64,000 bases of DNA from Halorussus aquaticus (GCF_024218795.1 NZ_CP100403.1:248001-312000), one strand, 5' to 3'. Shown: positions 36,764-45,923, numbered from the stretch's first letter. Notes: a model not told the origin generated them from the letters alone. Numbers and translations: made by a program.

Positions 36764-37008
36764 TACTCGGTCCCGAACTCGGCCTCAGCTTCAACCGCGT
36801 TCGTCTCCCCAGCGTCTACGGGTTCAAAGTCGTCAAAAACGCCCTCTCGCTGATGGACGATTTCGACCGAGAGACCTCCCTCTTCGTCAGTGGTCCACCG
36901 GAGCTTATCGCCCGGCTCAATGTCGAGATGCCGGCGGAGGTCCGCTGGGATTGTGACCATTCCGCGGTCGCTGACTTTCGTTTCCTCGGGGCCTTCTTCA
37001 GCTGCCAT
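36763..37008 (-). CDS. vapB: VapB-like AbrB-type antitoxin
   Basis: Starting at the ATG 37008 (MAAEEGPEETKVSDRGMVTI) it has 81 residues. The swapped-hairpin AbrB fold is visible: VSDRGMVTIPADLRRHLDIE, then GDKLRWTTDEEGGLSVEIV. The acidic C terminus would wrap the toxin. Its stop overlaps the likely VapC start by one base. It binds its own promoter in known systems; the upstream gap of 267 bases would hold that operator. Confidence 0.85.
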   Translation of the reverse strand: MAAEEGPEETKVSDRGMVTIPADLRRHLDIEPGDKLRWTTDEEGGLSVEIVHQREGVFDDFEPVDAGETNAVEAEAEFGTE

Positions 37009-37275
37009 ACGTGGACGTACCCTCTCCACGCCTATACATGTTGCTCCACATGTGGGTTGGAGTGCATCGTCTACTCACTACACCCTCAGTCGACTCTGCC
37101 CGGGACGGCTCAGTGGCGTTGTTGTCGTCCAACTCCTCCAACGGACATATCCGTTCAGGTATCTGCTTAAAACTGGGGAAAGAACGTGTTCAAGCGGGCA
37201 AGCTGGCAGTCCCACGAATCGCTGAACTTCACTTTCACAGCACTTGTCGCTGACCCGCATGAGAACACAGCCGTT

Positions 37276-38640
37276 CTAGATGATGCCGCCAATGATGAGC
37301 AGGCCGACGATGACTAGTAGCGTCACGCCTACGCTGCCGCTGACCAGCAGCTTGTTCTCCATTGCTTTCTCGTGAAGCGGCATTTCAGCATATTCTTCAC
37401 GGAACGTTTCGAGGTTCTCTTCGTCATAGAAGTACTTCGTCTTCAGCGCGAACCGCTCAGTGACCGCACAGCCTGTACAGACCGGCTCTTGTTCCAGCCG
37501 TTCGGTCTTGATGTGGCTACCACAGGCAATCGCTCCACAGTTCGGACAGTACGTGTAATTCTCGTCGACACCGTTCGTCTCGCAGTGGACGCAACGATGG
37601 ATGCCGTCCTCAACGGTCACCCGAGACGGACCTGTCGCGTAGTATTCGTAAGGATACGAGTACTCCCCCAATTCGGTCGTATGACGAATCTCAGGAAGAT
37701 ACACAGGTTCGATTGACTGCACGGAAATATCAGACAGATTCGGCTCGCAGGTCTTGTTGTAGGTAACGTTATTGTCGCCAGTATAGGTTACAGTCGTCGT
37801 GTGATAGTCCTGGAGTCGGTCGACCGCCCATTCCTTGTACTCGGTCTGGGTCTGGCCGAACCGATGCTCCTCAACGTCGTCAAACACGTCCCTGAACCGC
37901 TCACCGTCGAGGTCGACCGTCGCGTGGAGGTTCTCGGTGACCAGCGTCGCGACGGCATCATCGGCCATCTTGGGGTGGCCGCGTTCAGCGTGTACCACGA
38001 ACCGCGTGCGTTCGTTGACCCGATGGATAACGCCGACCGAAGTCTCGAAGACGGCGTTTGTGTCAGCAGTAACTGCGACCACCGGACGAAACGTCACCTG
38101 TGAGTGTGGCGCTGGGAGGTCCGTAGCCTCGATGTTCTCGATATCTCGGAACTCCTCCTGGACGGGTGCGTTGACGTCGGCCGCCGGGTCGTACGGTCGG
38201 AGTGTTTCGTCACAGAGGATCTCGATGCGGCCATTGTAGAGGTCGAGACCCACCTCATCGGCAATCTCGCGGAGATCCTCACCGTCGAGCAGTTCAATGG
38301 GATGCGGGTCGTCGTTCTGCTGGAGGCGTTCGGCGTACTCCTCGGCGGGATTTGTGAATCGGCCGGTCGTGACGACCATCCCCCGCTTTGGGCCGTCGAA
38401 GTCAAACGTCGCAATAGCCGAATGCAGTTTCTGGACGACCGGCCGCCCAACCGTGTCTGTGTGCTTGCACTCGACAATGATCGCTCTGCGGGTTCCGTTG
38501 ACGACCTCCTCCATGATAACGTCCCGGCCCTCGTCGGCCGTCCGCTTGGCCTGCCGGACGTTCTCGTAGCCGAGATTCCGGAACACATCCTCTATCACGT
38601 CTTCGAACTCGAAACCGGAGAGGTCGTCCAGCACAGCCAT
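37276..38640 (-). CDS. Mrr-like restriction endonuclease with zinc ribbon and C-terminal membrane segment
   Basis: The frame is open to 38712; the ATG at 38640 (MAVLDDLSGFEFEDVIEDVF) is the standard start for this family, giving 454 residues. The N-terminal Mrr nuclease core is GFEFEDVIEDVFRNLGYENV, then DEGRDVIMEE and AIIVECKH (D...ExK). The middle is beta-rich. Near 370-425 are zinc pairs CVHCET, YCPNCGAIACG and CTGC. One membrane helix closes the protein (LLVSGSVGVTLLVIVGLLII). Such proteins probably cut foreign DNA at or near the membrane. Confidence 0.85.
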   Translation of the reverse strand: MAVLDDLSGFEFEDVIEDVFRNLGYENVRQAKRTADEGRDVIMEEVVNGTRRAIIVECKHTDTVGRPVVQKLHSAIATFDFDGPKRGMVVTTGRFTNPAEEYAERLQQNDDPHPIELLDGEDLREIADEVGLDLYNGRIEILCDETLRPYDPAADVNAPVQEEFRDIENIEATDLPAPHSQVTFRPVVAVTADTNAVFETSVGVIHRVNERTRFVVHAERGHPKMADDAVATLVTENLHATVDLDGERFRDVFDDVEEHRFGQTQTEYKEWAVDRLQDYHTTTVTYTGDNNVTYNKTCEPNLSDISVQSIEPVYLPEIRHTTELGEYSYPYEYYATGPSRVTVEDGIHRCVHCETNGVDENYTYCPNCGAIACGSHIKTERLEQEPVCTGCAVTERFALKTKYFYDEENLETFREEYAEMPLHEKAMENKLLVSGSVGVTLLVIVGLLIIGGII

Positions 38641-38704
38641 CCTGATATAATTGAGTTGTAAATTGCGACTACCAAATATGTTGCCAAACGGAATTCCGTT
38701 CTGG

Positions 38705-38731
38705 TTTTTCACCCCCTAAGGGGTGCGGGGG
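38705..38731 (+). promoter_or_regulatory. T-run plus hairpin leader element B
   Basis: TTTTT at 38705-38709, then CCCCC (38712-38716), TAA, GGGG (38720-38723), TGC, GGGGG (38727-38731). The C-run can pair with the inner or the outer G-run, not both. It lies 28 bases before the start of the 38759 gene. Confidence 0.6.
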
Positions 38732-38758
38732 ACTCGAAGTAGTCTCTCGGAATAAACT

Positions 38759-39159
38759 ATGAGTGGAACAACCGACTCGAAATCACTTGAACAGACACGG
38801 CCAAACCAGGAACAGGATGTTGTCTACGTCGGCTACCGGCGGCGCGGACGCGCTGTTGTGGAAAAACAACCTGGGCAGGAGCAGGTGACGCCACAGCAGA
38901 GTCTCGAACTGGCGAATCACAGTCCCTCGGGCTTCAGCTGGGGATACAGTGGGAGTGGCCCGGCGCAACTCGCGCTGCACTCTTGCTGGATTACACCGGC
39001 AACGAGGATGTCGCACTAACCCACTACACCGCGTTCAAAAACCGGGTCGTGAGCCAGTTAGACTGCTCCCATCCTGAAGGGTACTGGCGACTCACCGGTA
39101 CCGACATCGAAAACGCCCTTCGTGAACTGTCCGGCAACGCAGTCGCACCGTCCAACTGA
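38759..39159 (+). CDS. Small haloarchaeal plasmid protein (DUF6166-like), frameshifted
   Basis: The first frame gives QDVVYVGYRRRGRAVVEKQP and SPSGFSWGYSGSGPAQLAL, then breaks. With one more G near 38977 it continues LLLDYTGNEDVALTHYTAFK and GYWRLTGTDIENALRELSGN to the TGA at 39157-39159, about 133 residues. The family is small and usually found in haloarchaeal plasmid gene batteries; function is unknown. The break is one of the single-G losses, so the gene is probably intact in the organism. Confidence 0.7.
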
Positions 39160-39182
39160 ACACCAAGTAATACAGCTACACC

Positions 39183-39452
39183 ATGTCAGAACACAACTCA
39201 CCGTCTCGTGCAAGCAACGAATCGAAAGCGACCGATGACGAATCATCACCGACAGAGCACATCGAGCGGAGCGACGTCGGTGTCTCGCTCACGGTGAAAC
39301 TCAAGCGGGGAACGGGGACACGGGACGAAGACCAGATCAAGGCAAAGGTGAAAGCGAAAACGCTCGACGACGCCAGAGAAGATATGGACGTACTTCGAGC
39401 GTACATTCGTGATCTCGCCGAGGAGGCTCGCCAAATTCAACCGGCGGAATAA
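39183..39452 (+). CDS. Small acidic haloarchaeal protein (DUF7389-like)
   Basis: The protein has 89 residues. The N-terminal third is low-complexity and acidic. The conserved part is VSLTVKLKRGTGTRDEDQIK followed by a helix (DDAREDMDVLRAYIRDLAEE). It lies 23 bases after the previous gene with no leader hairpin of its own, so it is probably cotranscribed. Function is unknown. Confidence 0.7.
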   Translation: MSEHNSPSRASNESKATDDESSPTEHIERSDVGVSLTVKLKRGTGTRDEDQIKAKVKAKTLDDAREDMDVLRAYIRDLAEEARQIQPAE

Positions 39453-39513
39453 GACGAACGCAAACGGATTAAACGAGGATTCGGGACTCGAATAGAAACG
39501 ACATCCGGGGCAA

Positions 39514-39540
39514 TTTTTCGACCCCCGAAAGGGTGCGGGG
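39514..39540 (+). promoter_or_regulatory. T-run plus hairpin leader element C
   Basis: TTTTT (39514-39518), CCCCC (39522-39526), GAAA, GGG (39531-39533), TGC, GGGG (39537-39540). The ATG at 39564 is 24 bases downstream. Both the inner and outer G-runs can pair with the C-run. Confidence 0.6.
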
Positions 39541-39563
39541 ATAGCAGTCCCTGCCCGAGAAAT

Positions 39564-39944
39564 ATGGCAACACTCCAAGCAGCAACAACGTCGGACGGTG
39601 TCACCGTCACAGATGCACAGGCAGTTCGAGAACGCTACGAATCATACTATTTCGGAACGCTCGAATGGGAGGTTGACGACAACGACCGATTCTCGATTTG
39701 GGGCTACGACGCATTCGAGGTCTATGGGCGTCGAGAAAACGGCCTGCCCGACTCCGAAGCAGGACAGCGGACCCACGAGTTCCTTCGAGCACTCGCAACG
39801 TACGTTGAGGAGGGCGACGAACTCGATATTCAGACGGCCGGATTCACCAAGTGTCGATTCCCGGTGCTTGCCGCTCGATACGTCGTCCGGCATGGCGACG
39901 TCCTGCAATCAGACCTTCGGACTCTTGAGCCGATTGAGGATTGA
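39564..39944 (+). CDS. Small conserved-type haloarchaeal plasmid protein
   Basis: The protein has 126 residues: DAQAVRERYESYYFGTLEWE, WGYDAFEVYGRRENGLPDSE, TAGFTKCRFPVLAARYVVRH. It has no membrane segment or zinc motif. It sits in the battery of small genes that share the T-run hairpin leader. I do not know a function for it. Confidence 0.65.
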   Translation: MATLQAATTSDGVTVTDAQAVRERYESYYFGTLEWEVDDNDRFSIWGYDAFEVYGRRENGLPDSEAGQRTHEFLRALATYVEEGDELDIQTAGFTKCRFPVLAARYVVRHGDVLQSDLRTLEPIED

Positions 39945-40013
39945 ACGGTGTGACGCGTCCGATCAAGCCGGATACTGTCGCTGACAGTCGCCGGGAGTGT
40001 CAGGAGTGGTTTC

Positions 40014-40295
40014 GTGAGTGACCCAAATACTGATTCAACTTCGGCGGCAATGTCGTCGACAAGGATGTCGCGCCACGTTCGCCTTGCTGACGACCTCTAC
40101 GAGCGCATCAAAGCAAGTAGACAGGAAGGAGAGTCGTTTAGTGATACCATCGAGCGCCTCATCGACAACCGTTCGCTCCGCGACCTTCAGGATGTCTTCG
40201 ACAATGAGCAAGTGGGTGAGATGCGGAACGCGATCAAGATACCAGAGGAAGAAGATACTGCCGAGGTCCGTGAACTCGGCAAGCGCTTCGACTAA
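40014..40295 (+). CDS. RelB/VapB-type antitoxin-like protein
   Basis: It starts with GTG at 40014 and has 93 residues. The core TRMSRHVRLADDLYERIKAS and FSDTIERLIDNRS is the ribbon-helix-helix pattern of haloarchaeal VapB-like antitoxins, followed by an acidic tail. No PIN gene follows. Next comes the MntA/HepT pair, so this may be an orphan antitoxin. Confidence 0.7.
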   Translation: MSDPNTDSTSAAMSSTRMSRHVRLADDLYERIKASRQEGESFSDTIERLIDNRSLRDLQDVFDNEQVGEMRNAIKIPEEEDTAEVRELGKRFD

Positions 40296-40314
40296 TCGGC
40301 AACACAACTATATT

Positions 40315-40772
40315 ATGCGGGACGATGAACACGTACGTATGGTGCATACAGACGACTCCGCGGTCGAACGCGTCGAGCCGACCGACTGCGGTCGTATCTC
40401 GACCAACAGCGAGTCGTCTTTGCGATTCTCTTCGGCTCGCACGCACGCGGAACTGCTGGACCAGACTCAGACGTGGACATCGCACTCCGGTTCCCGGAGA
40501 CATTGGACGCTCGGGAACGATTCCGACTGCGAAACCAAATCGATGCAGACCTCCAGCAGTATGCCGAGGAGTTTGTGGACGTAAGCGATATCGAGCAACT
40601 CCCGACTGCCGTCGCACACGCCGCTCTCCAAGACGGTCTCCTGCTAACTGGCGACGAACAGGCCGTCGAGACATACCACGAGCAAATCGAGAAAGAGTAC
40701 GAATCAACGGTCGACGAGCGAAAACGCCAACAGCGTGAATTCATCGACCGATTAGCAAGCGGAGACGCATAG
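40315..40772 (+). CDS. mntA: MntA-like nucleotidyltransferase antitoxin, frameshifted near the start
   Basis: The N terminus MVHTDDSAVERVE (from 40339; a further ATG lies at 40315) and the main body are in different frames. With one more base near 40384 the frame continues LRSYLDQQRVVFAILFGSHA, RG and then SDVDIALRFPE, the GSxxRG...SDxD core of DNA-polymerase-beta-type nucleotidyltransferases. The end is EYESTVDERKRQQREFIDRL. MntA adds AMP groups to HepT and silences it. If the frameshift were real, HepT would be left unchecked, which argues for a sequence error. Confidence 0.7.
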
Positions 40773-41198
40773 ATGGTCAACGAAGACGTGTTCGTTGACA
40801 AACTCCGCCACATCAACCAGTACATTGAGGACCTCGAACAGATGCGAGGTCTCTCAAAGGCCGAGTACGTGGACGATATGGTGACCCAGCGAGCAGTCGA
40901 GCGGACGTTGATGAACCTTATTCAGGCGTGTATCGACCTCGCTCAGCACGTTCGGTCGACAGAGAATCTCTCCCCGAGCGGAACCGCCAAACAGGAGATA
41001 CAGGCGCTTGGGGAAGCAGACATCATCTCGAACGAGACGCAGGCGAAACTCGAAGAAGCAGTCGGGTTCCGAAATATTCTCGCGCACAGATACGGCGACG
41101 TCGATCACGACGTTGTGTACGACGTACTCCACGATGACTTGCAGTGGTTCAATCGGTTCCAGCAGGAACTCGCTCAGTGGTTCCAACAACTCGAGTGA
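40773..41198 (+). CDS. hepT: HepT-like HEPN toxin
   Basis: The protein has 141 residues, nearly all helical. The HEPN RNase motif R-x4-H is present in GFRNILAHRYGDVDHDVVYD (R-N-I-L-A-H), and the tyrosine after it is the usual AMP-modified residue. Helix TLMNLIQACIDLAQHVRSTE is typical of the family. Its ATG follows the MntA stop directly (TAG ATG), so the pair forms one operon. HepT cleaves RNA when not modified by MntA. Confidence 0.85.
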   Translation: MVNEDVFVDKLRHINQYIEDLEQMRGLSKAEYVDDMVTQRAVERTLMNLIQACIDLAQHVRSTENLSPSGTAKQEIQALGEADIISNETQAKLEEAVGFRNILAHRYGDVDHDVVYDVLHDDLQWFNRFQQELAQWFQQLE

Positions 41199-41319
41199 AC
41201 AACGACCCACCGAGATGCAGATAATAAACAGGTCTTGTCCACAAAGAGAGTCGCTCCATGCGTTTCACAACGAGATAGATACGTCGCTTCGATGGACGAG
41301 TTAGAGCCGGTCGGTTAGT

Positions 41320-41346
41320 TCTTCTGCCCCCGAAGGGTGCGGGGCA
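41320..41346 (+). promoter_or_regulatory. T-rich run plus hairpin leader element D
   Basis: TTCTTCTG then CCCCC (41328-41332), GAA, GGG (41336-41338), TGC, GGGGC (41342-41346). It lies 29 bases before the SWIM-finger gene start at 41375. The T-run is interrupted by a C in this copy. Confidence 0.6.
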
Positions 41347-41374
41347 CTCGACTTCTCGGTGCCTCACGACCACA

Positions 41375-41821
41375 ATGACGACACCACTTGCAAGACTCAA
41401 GACGACGAGTAGAGTGAGGAAACGAGCACAGTACGAAGCCTTCGAGTTCGAACTCCAGAACGGTGATGTTCGTGTTCGGAACGGGAGCTATGCCGACCCG
41501 GAAAATCACGAATACACCGTCCGCATCGAGGACGACCTGCCGACCGCGTGTACGTGCCCGGCAGACGCGAAATACAGTGGTGCGTGTAAACACCGTGTCG
41601 CTGTTGCGGTCCGCCGACCCATTCTCGACGCCGTCCGCCACCACCAACTTCTCGCCGACGGTGGCAAGACTGTCCAGCCTCCGAACCACCCTCACGACCA
41701 CGAGGAGGACTCCAAAGAACAAGCAGAGGCAGAAGAACCGGACTGTGACTGTGCAGACCTCTCCAGCGATTTTCCGTGCTGGGAGTGCTACCGAACTGGC
41801 CGACGTGACCTCCCCGAATAG
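41375..41821 (+). CDS. SWIM zinc-finger protein
   Basis: The protein has 148 residues. The SWIM finger is CTCPADAKYSGACKHRVAVA (C-x-C...C-x-H). The C terminus adds CDCADLSSDFPCWECY, a second possible metal site. SWIM fingers bind DNA or proteins. Haloarchaeal plasmids commonly carry one in this gene battery, but no role is established. It starts 29 bases after leader element D. Confidence 0.8.
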   Translation: MTTPLARLKTTSRVRKRAQYEAFEFELQNGDVRVRNGSYADPENHEYTVRIEDDLPTACTCPADAKYSGACKHRVAVAVRRPILDAVRHHQLLADGGKTVQPPNHPHDHEEDSKEQAEAEEPDCDCADLSSDFPCWECYRTGRRDLPE

Positions 41822-41899
41822 CAATCCGTACGTCAAGACGACCTCACTGTGTTCGCCCACGCTGTATCGAAGTACAATCAACAGCAGATTCCGAACTCT

Positions 41900-42337
41900 A
41901 TGACTGCCCCCGAAAACACCAATGACGACGCTTCGCTCGCACGACTAACCATCACAGTCACGAACGCCAACCTTCCAGAGGACGAAGCCGAACAGCAGGC
42001 ACTCTGTGAGTCACTCGAAACGGCCGTCGGCAGCGTCCTCAACGAGACGCTCGGTGACGCCACGGCAGACATCGAAGCGATGCTCGGGGATACGTACACC
42101 TCGGTCAGTCCCATCTGTCCAGCGTGCGATAGCGCGCTCACGCTCGACGGTATCCATCTTGGCGAGGGTGCAGATGCGTACGCGGTCGCTCGATGTTCAG
42201 CCGACTGTGGCTGGGCCGGTGACGGCGTGTTCAAACTCGTCAATCTCGATAGAAGCGTCGGCCATCACTACGAAAGCGAGGTCCTCGCTGGCAGGATTCG
42301 GTCGGAGCGCCAGCGGTACACCGACCGCGACTGCTAG
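41900..42337 (+). CDS. Zinc-binding hypothetical protein
   Basis: The frame is open from 41849; the ATG at 41900 (MTAPENTNDDASLARLTITV) is the likely start, giving 145 residues. A central CPACDSALTLDGIHLG and CSADCGWAGDGVF supply four cysteines for one zinc site. The N-terminal part resembles a DNA-binding helix pair (EAEQQALCESLETAVGSVLN). It is probably in one transcript with the SWIM gene, 78 bases upstream. Confidence 0.65.
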   Translation: MTAPENTNDDASLARLTITVTNANLPEDEAEQQALCESLETAVGSVLNETLGDATADIEAMLGDTYTSVSPICPACDSALTLDGIHLGEGADAYAVARCSADCGWAGDGVFKLVNLDRSVGHHYESEVLAGRIRSERQRYTDRDC

Positions 42338-42420
42338 TCCGGTCGCGCTCTTTCATCCGCACCTCGAAACACGTCTCATGTAGTCTTCCGGTGTAGAGTC
42401 CAAAAAATCGCTCTCGGTTG

Positions 42421-42454
42421 TTTTTTCGTCGCCTCCGACAGGAGCAGAGGCGAC
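42421..42454 (+). promoter_or_regulatory. T-run plus hairpin leader element E
   Basis: Six Ts (42421-42426), then outer arms GTCGCCTC (42428-42435) and GAGGCGAC (42447-42454), with inner CTCC/GGAG pairing inside. The base pairs differ from elements B-D while the fold is kept, as expected for a selected structure. The ATG at 42460 is 5 bases away. Confidence 0.65.
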
Positions 42455-42459
42455 AACAA

Positions 42460-42675
42460 ATGAGCAACGTCACAGATGGCGAATCGAATGGACTCTCACC
42501 AGAACAACGACTTGAGCCGCGAAACATCCGGCTCATTGACCCGAGCATCGCGACGATAGACGACATGGACACGCTCCGTGCCTGTGTCGCCTACGAGAAC
42601 ACCCACCAGAATCGCATTCAAATCCTTCGACGGCTTAAGCGACGTGCAGAAGAACTCCGGTCAGAACAGGCGTAA
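42460..42675 (+). CDS. Very small haloarchaeal protein
   Basis: The protein has 71 residues starting MSNVTDGESNGLSPEQRLEP. It is helical in the second half (MDTLRACVAYENTHQNRIQI), with a basic end. The start directly follows leader element E. Function is unknown. Confidence 0.65.
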   Translation: MSNVTDGESNGLSPEQRLEPRNIRLIDPSIATIDDMDTLRACVAYENTHQNRIQILRRLKRRAEELRSEQA

Positions 42676-42827
42676 CAGTAGTGGCGATACGATTTCTTTA
42701 TCCAGTTTATAGCCCGTAACTGATTCAGCGGTGTTGCTCAATGCGTGGTGGTATTGTGCGTGTCTGTTCGAGAAAACGGTTCTTCGAGACCGACTGACTT
42801 CTGACCACTGTGGAGGCTACACCGTCC

Positions 42828-43853
42828 CTACCGTTGCGACTCGCGGAGGATGAGCGGCTCAATCGCAAGCGTTCGCTTGGCAAGCGTTACGATTCGCAAG
42901 ACATAGGCCATGAACAGCAGAAACGGCACCAGCGTCACGGTGAACGCACCACCAATCACCCACGTTATATTCGGAATACCCAGTAGATGTCCGGGAAACA
43001 TTCCTATGTCAACAACCGTGAGCATGATTCCGGCGACCGCTAACGCTGGGAACGCGGCGTAGAGGATGAGCTCTGAGAGCGAGACGAGTGCCCACTCGAA
43101 GTACAGTGTCTTGACGTGTTCGCGGGCCGGAGCGAACAGGCTAAGTGCGGTCTTCAGATCGTCCAAGAGCTCGATCTCGTCGTCCCTCAAGCTATCGTCG
43201 TAGTCGCTGGCGAGCCGCTCGACTTGGAAAATCTTCCAGCCGTAGTTGAAGTCGAGTGCCGCAAACACCACGTCGAAGGTGCCGAACTGCGCCCCGTCGA
43301 GTTGATCGCGGACCGTCTCGGCGTTGCCGATGAGACTCTCGGTGAACTCATTGACTTCCTCGCGGAACTGTTCACTCTCGTTGTCGGAGACGCTCTCGCG
43401 GAGTGCCTTCGCCCGTTGTTCGGCCACCCCGACGAGTTCCCCGAGGAACGCTGAGGGGTCTGCCGGACTGGGGGTACCTATCAGGTCTTCGGCGACGTCC
43501 CGGACATCCATCGAGTTCTCCATGCGGTCGCGTTGCTTGCCGAGCGGGCCGTTCTCTTGTGAGAGGACTACCTGACCGATGGTGACGACGAGCGTGGTGC
43601 CAGTGATAATCACCCCGATCATCGTCGAAAACATCGTCTCGATGGTGTCGTCCGACCGGAGTTGTGGCTGGATGGGCTTAGGGAGGACTGTGACTACGAC
43701 GACGAATACCACGAACATGGCCAGCGCCAGCACAGCAGTTACCTGCAATCGGTTCGCTGCGAGGAGCAACCAGATTTTAACTCGACTCTCATCGGCCCGT
43801 TCGCGCATTGTGTTCGCCGTGCTAATGTCGGCATCTTCGGTTTGCTCGCTCAT
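42828..43853 (-). CDS. Four-helix membrane protein, unknown function
   Basis: The protein has 341 residues. Membrane segments lie near 36-58 (VTAVLALAMFVVFVVVVTVL), 75-97 (STMIGVIITGTTLVVTIGQV), 255-280 (LSELILYAAFPALAVAGIML) and 298-325 (VIGGAFTVTLVPFLLFMAYV). The long loop between segments 2 and 3 is helical and acidic and probably cytoplasmic. No transport or enzyme motif was recognised. The small gene 43860-44075 precedes it and ends 6 bases before its start, so the two form an operon. Confidence 0.7.
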   Translation of the reverse strand: MSEQTEDADISTANTMRERADESRVKIWLLLAANRLQVTAVLALAMFVVFVVVVTVLPKPIQPQLRSDDTIETMFSTMIGVIITGTTLVVTIGQVVLSQENGPLGKQRDRMENSMDVRDVAEDLIGTPSPADPSAFLGELVGVAEQRAKALRESVSDNESEQFREEVNEFTESLIGNAETVRDQLDGAQFGTFDVVFAALDFNYGWKIFQVERLASDYDDSLRDDEIELLDDLKTALSLFAPAREHVKTLYFEWALVSLSELILYAAFPALAVAGIMLTVVDIGMFPGHLLGIPNITWVIGGAFTVTLVPFLLFMAYVLRIVTLAKRTLAIEPLILRESQR

Positions 43854-43859
43854 AGCGAA

Positions 43860-44075
43860 CTATCCCTCGTTGCGACTGGGGGCTTTCTCAACGGGTCGTT
43901 TGAACACGAGAGACTTGGTCTCGCCACCGGTGTACTCGATTGTGGTAATGAGTTCCCAGCCATCGTCACCGCAAGTGTTCAGTGTTGCCTGTGGGTCCTC
44001 GGCCTCTTTCTTGGTTTCGTCGCAAGGCGGTCTGAGCGTCTTGTACTCCCAGCGACGCTCGGTAGGTTGGCTCAT
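43860..44075 (-). CDS. DUF4177-like small protein
   Basis: The open frame reaches 44105, but the ATG at 44075 (MSQPTERRWEYKTLRPPCDE) gives the usual start and 71 residues. The family signature is visible: WEYKTLRP early and DDGWELITTIEYTGGETKSL later (N-x-x-G-x-x-G-W-E-L). Function is unknown. It is cotranscribed with the membrane protein that follows. Confidence 0.75.
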   Translation of the reverse strand: MSQPTERRWEYKTLRPPCDETKKEAEDPQATLNTCGDDGWELITTIEYTGGETKSLVFKRPVEKAPSRNEG

Positions 44076-44224
44076 GGTCGTCTTTCCGGATGGGTTCAAC
44101 AGCACTAAGAATGGCGGTAGTCACACCGTCGACTGCTCAATCCAAGCTCTCCATCGCGTAATCCATGGTGCGAACTTATCGAGTCTGGAGACGGAAGTAT
44201 CCACATCCTCCATGAGGTAGCGGC

Positions 44225-44377
44225 CTACTGAGAGGATGCATCCGCTTTGTCACTCAGAACTACGTAGTCAGTAGTGCCACAGTTGATACAGGCCTCTCGT
44301 GCCGGTTGTACGTGTCCGTCTTTCTTGTATCCAGTGCGAGTGACGCCGCACTCGGTACATTTGATGGAATACAGCAC
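44225..44377 (-). CDS. 50-residue zinc-ribbon protein
   Basis: It starts with GTG at 44377 and ends with TAG at 44225-44227. Residues read MLYSIKCTECGVTRTGYKKD, then a CINCG pair: two CxxC knuckles 23 residues apart, making one zinc ribbon. It is short but has good haloarchaeal codon use and no competing frame. It is probably a nucleic-acid- or protein-binding zinc ribbon. Confidence 0.65.
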   Translation of the reverse strand: MLYSIKCTECGVTRTGYKKDGHVQPAREACINCGTTDYVVLSDKADASSQ

Positions 44378-44506
44378 GATCAAGAGGGGCAAGGAATTAC
44401 TGACGTTTCAATCCTGTGTCCGTTCCAACGGTTGTATTTTATACGTTCTGCAGGTTTCCACCAGTACGGTCAGCGCAGAAATATATAACTAGTTACATGA
44501 GTGGTT

Positions 44507-45351
44507 TTACTGAAAGTTGGTTCGTTCGATGATGGATGCACAGTAACCGGCCCTCCGACGGAAATCCCACATATATCTGTCCTGTTTGTCATCTACCGCT
44601 GTGTTGAACGACACCGTCGAGTATCGTGTGGATGAGTTCTCGTCACTTGGGATCAAAGTTGTCGAAGCAGTCGCGGTTTCCAACGTCGTCTCGTACGTCG
44701 TCGAGTCGGTGGCCGCCGCTTCGAGGTCGCGTTGGACCTCGTCGGTCAGCAATTCAGTGTCCACCTCGTTGGCCAGCACGAGTGACGAGGGCGATCCAAG
44801 GAGTTCCTCGCGGTCGTAGCCGACCAGCTCGCAGTACGCGTCGTTGATAGCGTGAAGCGACTATTCTCGTCGGTGATGTAGATGCCGTCATGGACGGTTT
44901 CGACGATGGTCTTGTAGCGTTCGAATTCTTGGCTGTACTCTTCGGCGTCAACCGCTCGCGTTTGCGCCCGGCCAGCGTAATCCCCCATCCCGAGCCCAGC
45001 GACACTGGCGAGCGCAGACAGGATGAGGACGTTCCCGGGGGGTCGGCCATGTCCGTGAGAAGTGCGACTACTGCGAGGATGACCATCGTCTCAATAGCGG
45101 GGACGCACCAACCAGCGACGACGTGGTAGAGGTCGGCCGGATGTCCGTTTTCGAGAGCCAATAGCCACCGGAGACAAGCACGAGACCGCTCCTCCGACGA
45201 GAAGCGAGATCAGGAGTACTTCGTTGGCTGACCGCTCGCCAACGAACGGCGTAACCGGGAAGCCGACGGCAATTGCGACGTAGAGGCCGCCGAGAATCAG
45301 GACAGTCCGCCATCCATCAATCCGCTTGATGCCCCGGGTTAAATACCCCAC
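44507..45351 (-). pseudogene. Membrane PAS-domain sensor, multiply frameshifted and cut short
   Basis: Joining pieces from three frames gives a start MGYLTRGIKRIDGWRTVLIL with several membrane helices (GLYVAIAVGFPVTPFVGERS, ETMVILAVVALLTDM). A PAS domain follows: FERYKTIVETVHDGIYITDE, then CELVGYDREELLGSPSSLVL. At least four frame changes are needed. Three equal the loss of one plus-strand G (near 44853, 45042, 45154), the same pattern as elsewhere. The protein stops inside or just after PAS, with no kinase or output domain, so it is probably also truled out as a complete sensor: the 3' end is missing. Confidence 0.65.
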
Positions 45352-45536
45352 TACCGATTTCCAGTTACCGACGGATTATGAGGATGTTGATGCGCCAATA
45401 GACATCCCAGTATCAGTAGAGCCATCACGGTAGGTCGCCGACCGAAAATCTCTCCCAATGGTAGGAAAAATGAATATATTTCTGTCTACAATCGAGCCAT
45501 ATGTTTAATACCTAACTTACCCCATGTTCTCAAACA

Positions 45537-45923
45537 ATGTCTGACGATGGCTCCGGCAGGGAACCGGTGGAAGAAACCCCGGTGGCCAATGACGGCGGAG
45601 CATCGCTGGTGTCTCGAGTTTTTCAGGCACTCCGCAATCGGCGGCGACGATACGTTCTCTCCTATCTCCGCGACCGCGAACAAGCACAACTTGACGACCT
45701 CGCCATCCAACTGGCGGCGTGGGAACAAGACATCCCACCCGACGAAGTGTCGTCCGAAGACATCGAGACTGTTGCAACCGACCTTGTGCATACTCATCTG
45801 CCGAAACTCGAAGATTACGGCCTCGTAGACTACGACCGGCGAACTGAAACAGCCGCCTATACCTACACACCATCGCTTCTTAATGAGGCGCTTGAGCTTG
45901 CCGTAACCATCGAGAACCCATAG
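45537..45923 (+). CDS. Winged-helix protein, DUF7344-type
   Basis: The protein has 128 residues: FQALRNRRRRYVLSYLRDRE, LDDLAIQLAAWEQDIPPDEV, HTHLPKLEDYGLVDYDRRTE. This is the common haloarchaeal ArsR-like winged-helix domain, probably a DNA-binding regulator. Related proteins occur at 50148 and 52287, and a fragment at 50556. Its own target is unknown. Confidence 0.75.
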   Translation: MSDDGSGREPVEETPVANDGGASLVSRVFQALRNRRRRYVLSYLRDREQAQLDDLAIQLAAWEQDIPPDEVSSEDIETVATDLVHTHLPKLEDYGLVDYDRRTETAAYTYTPSLLNEALELAVTIENP

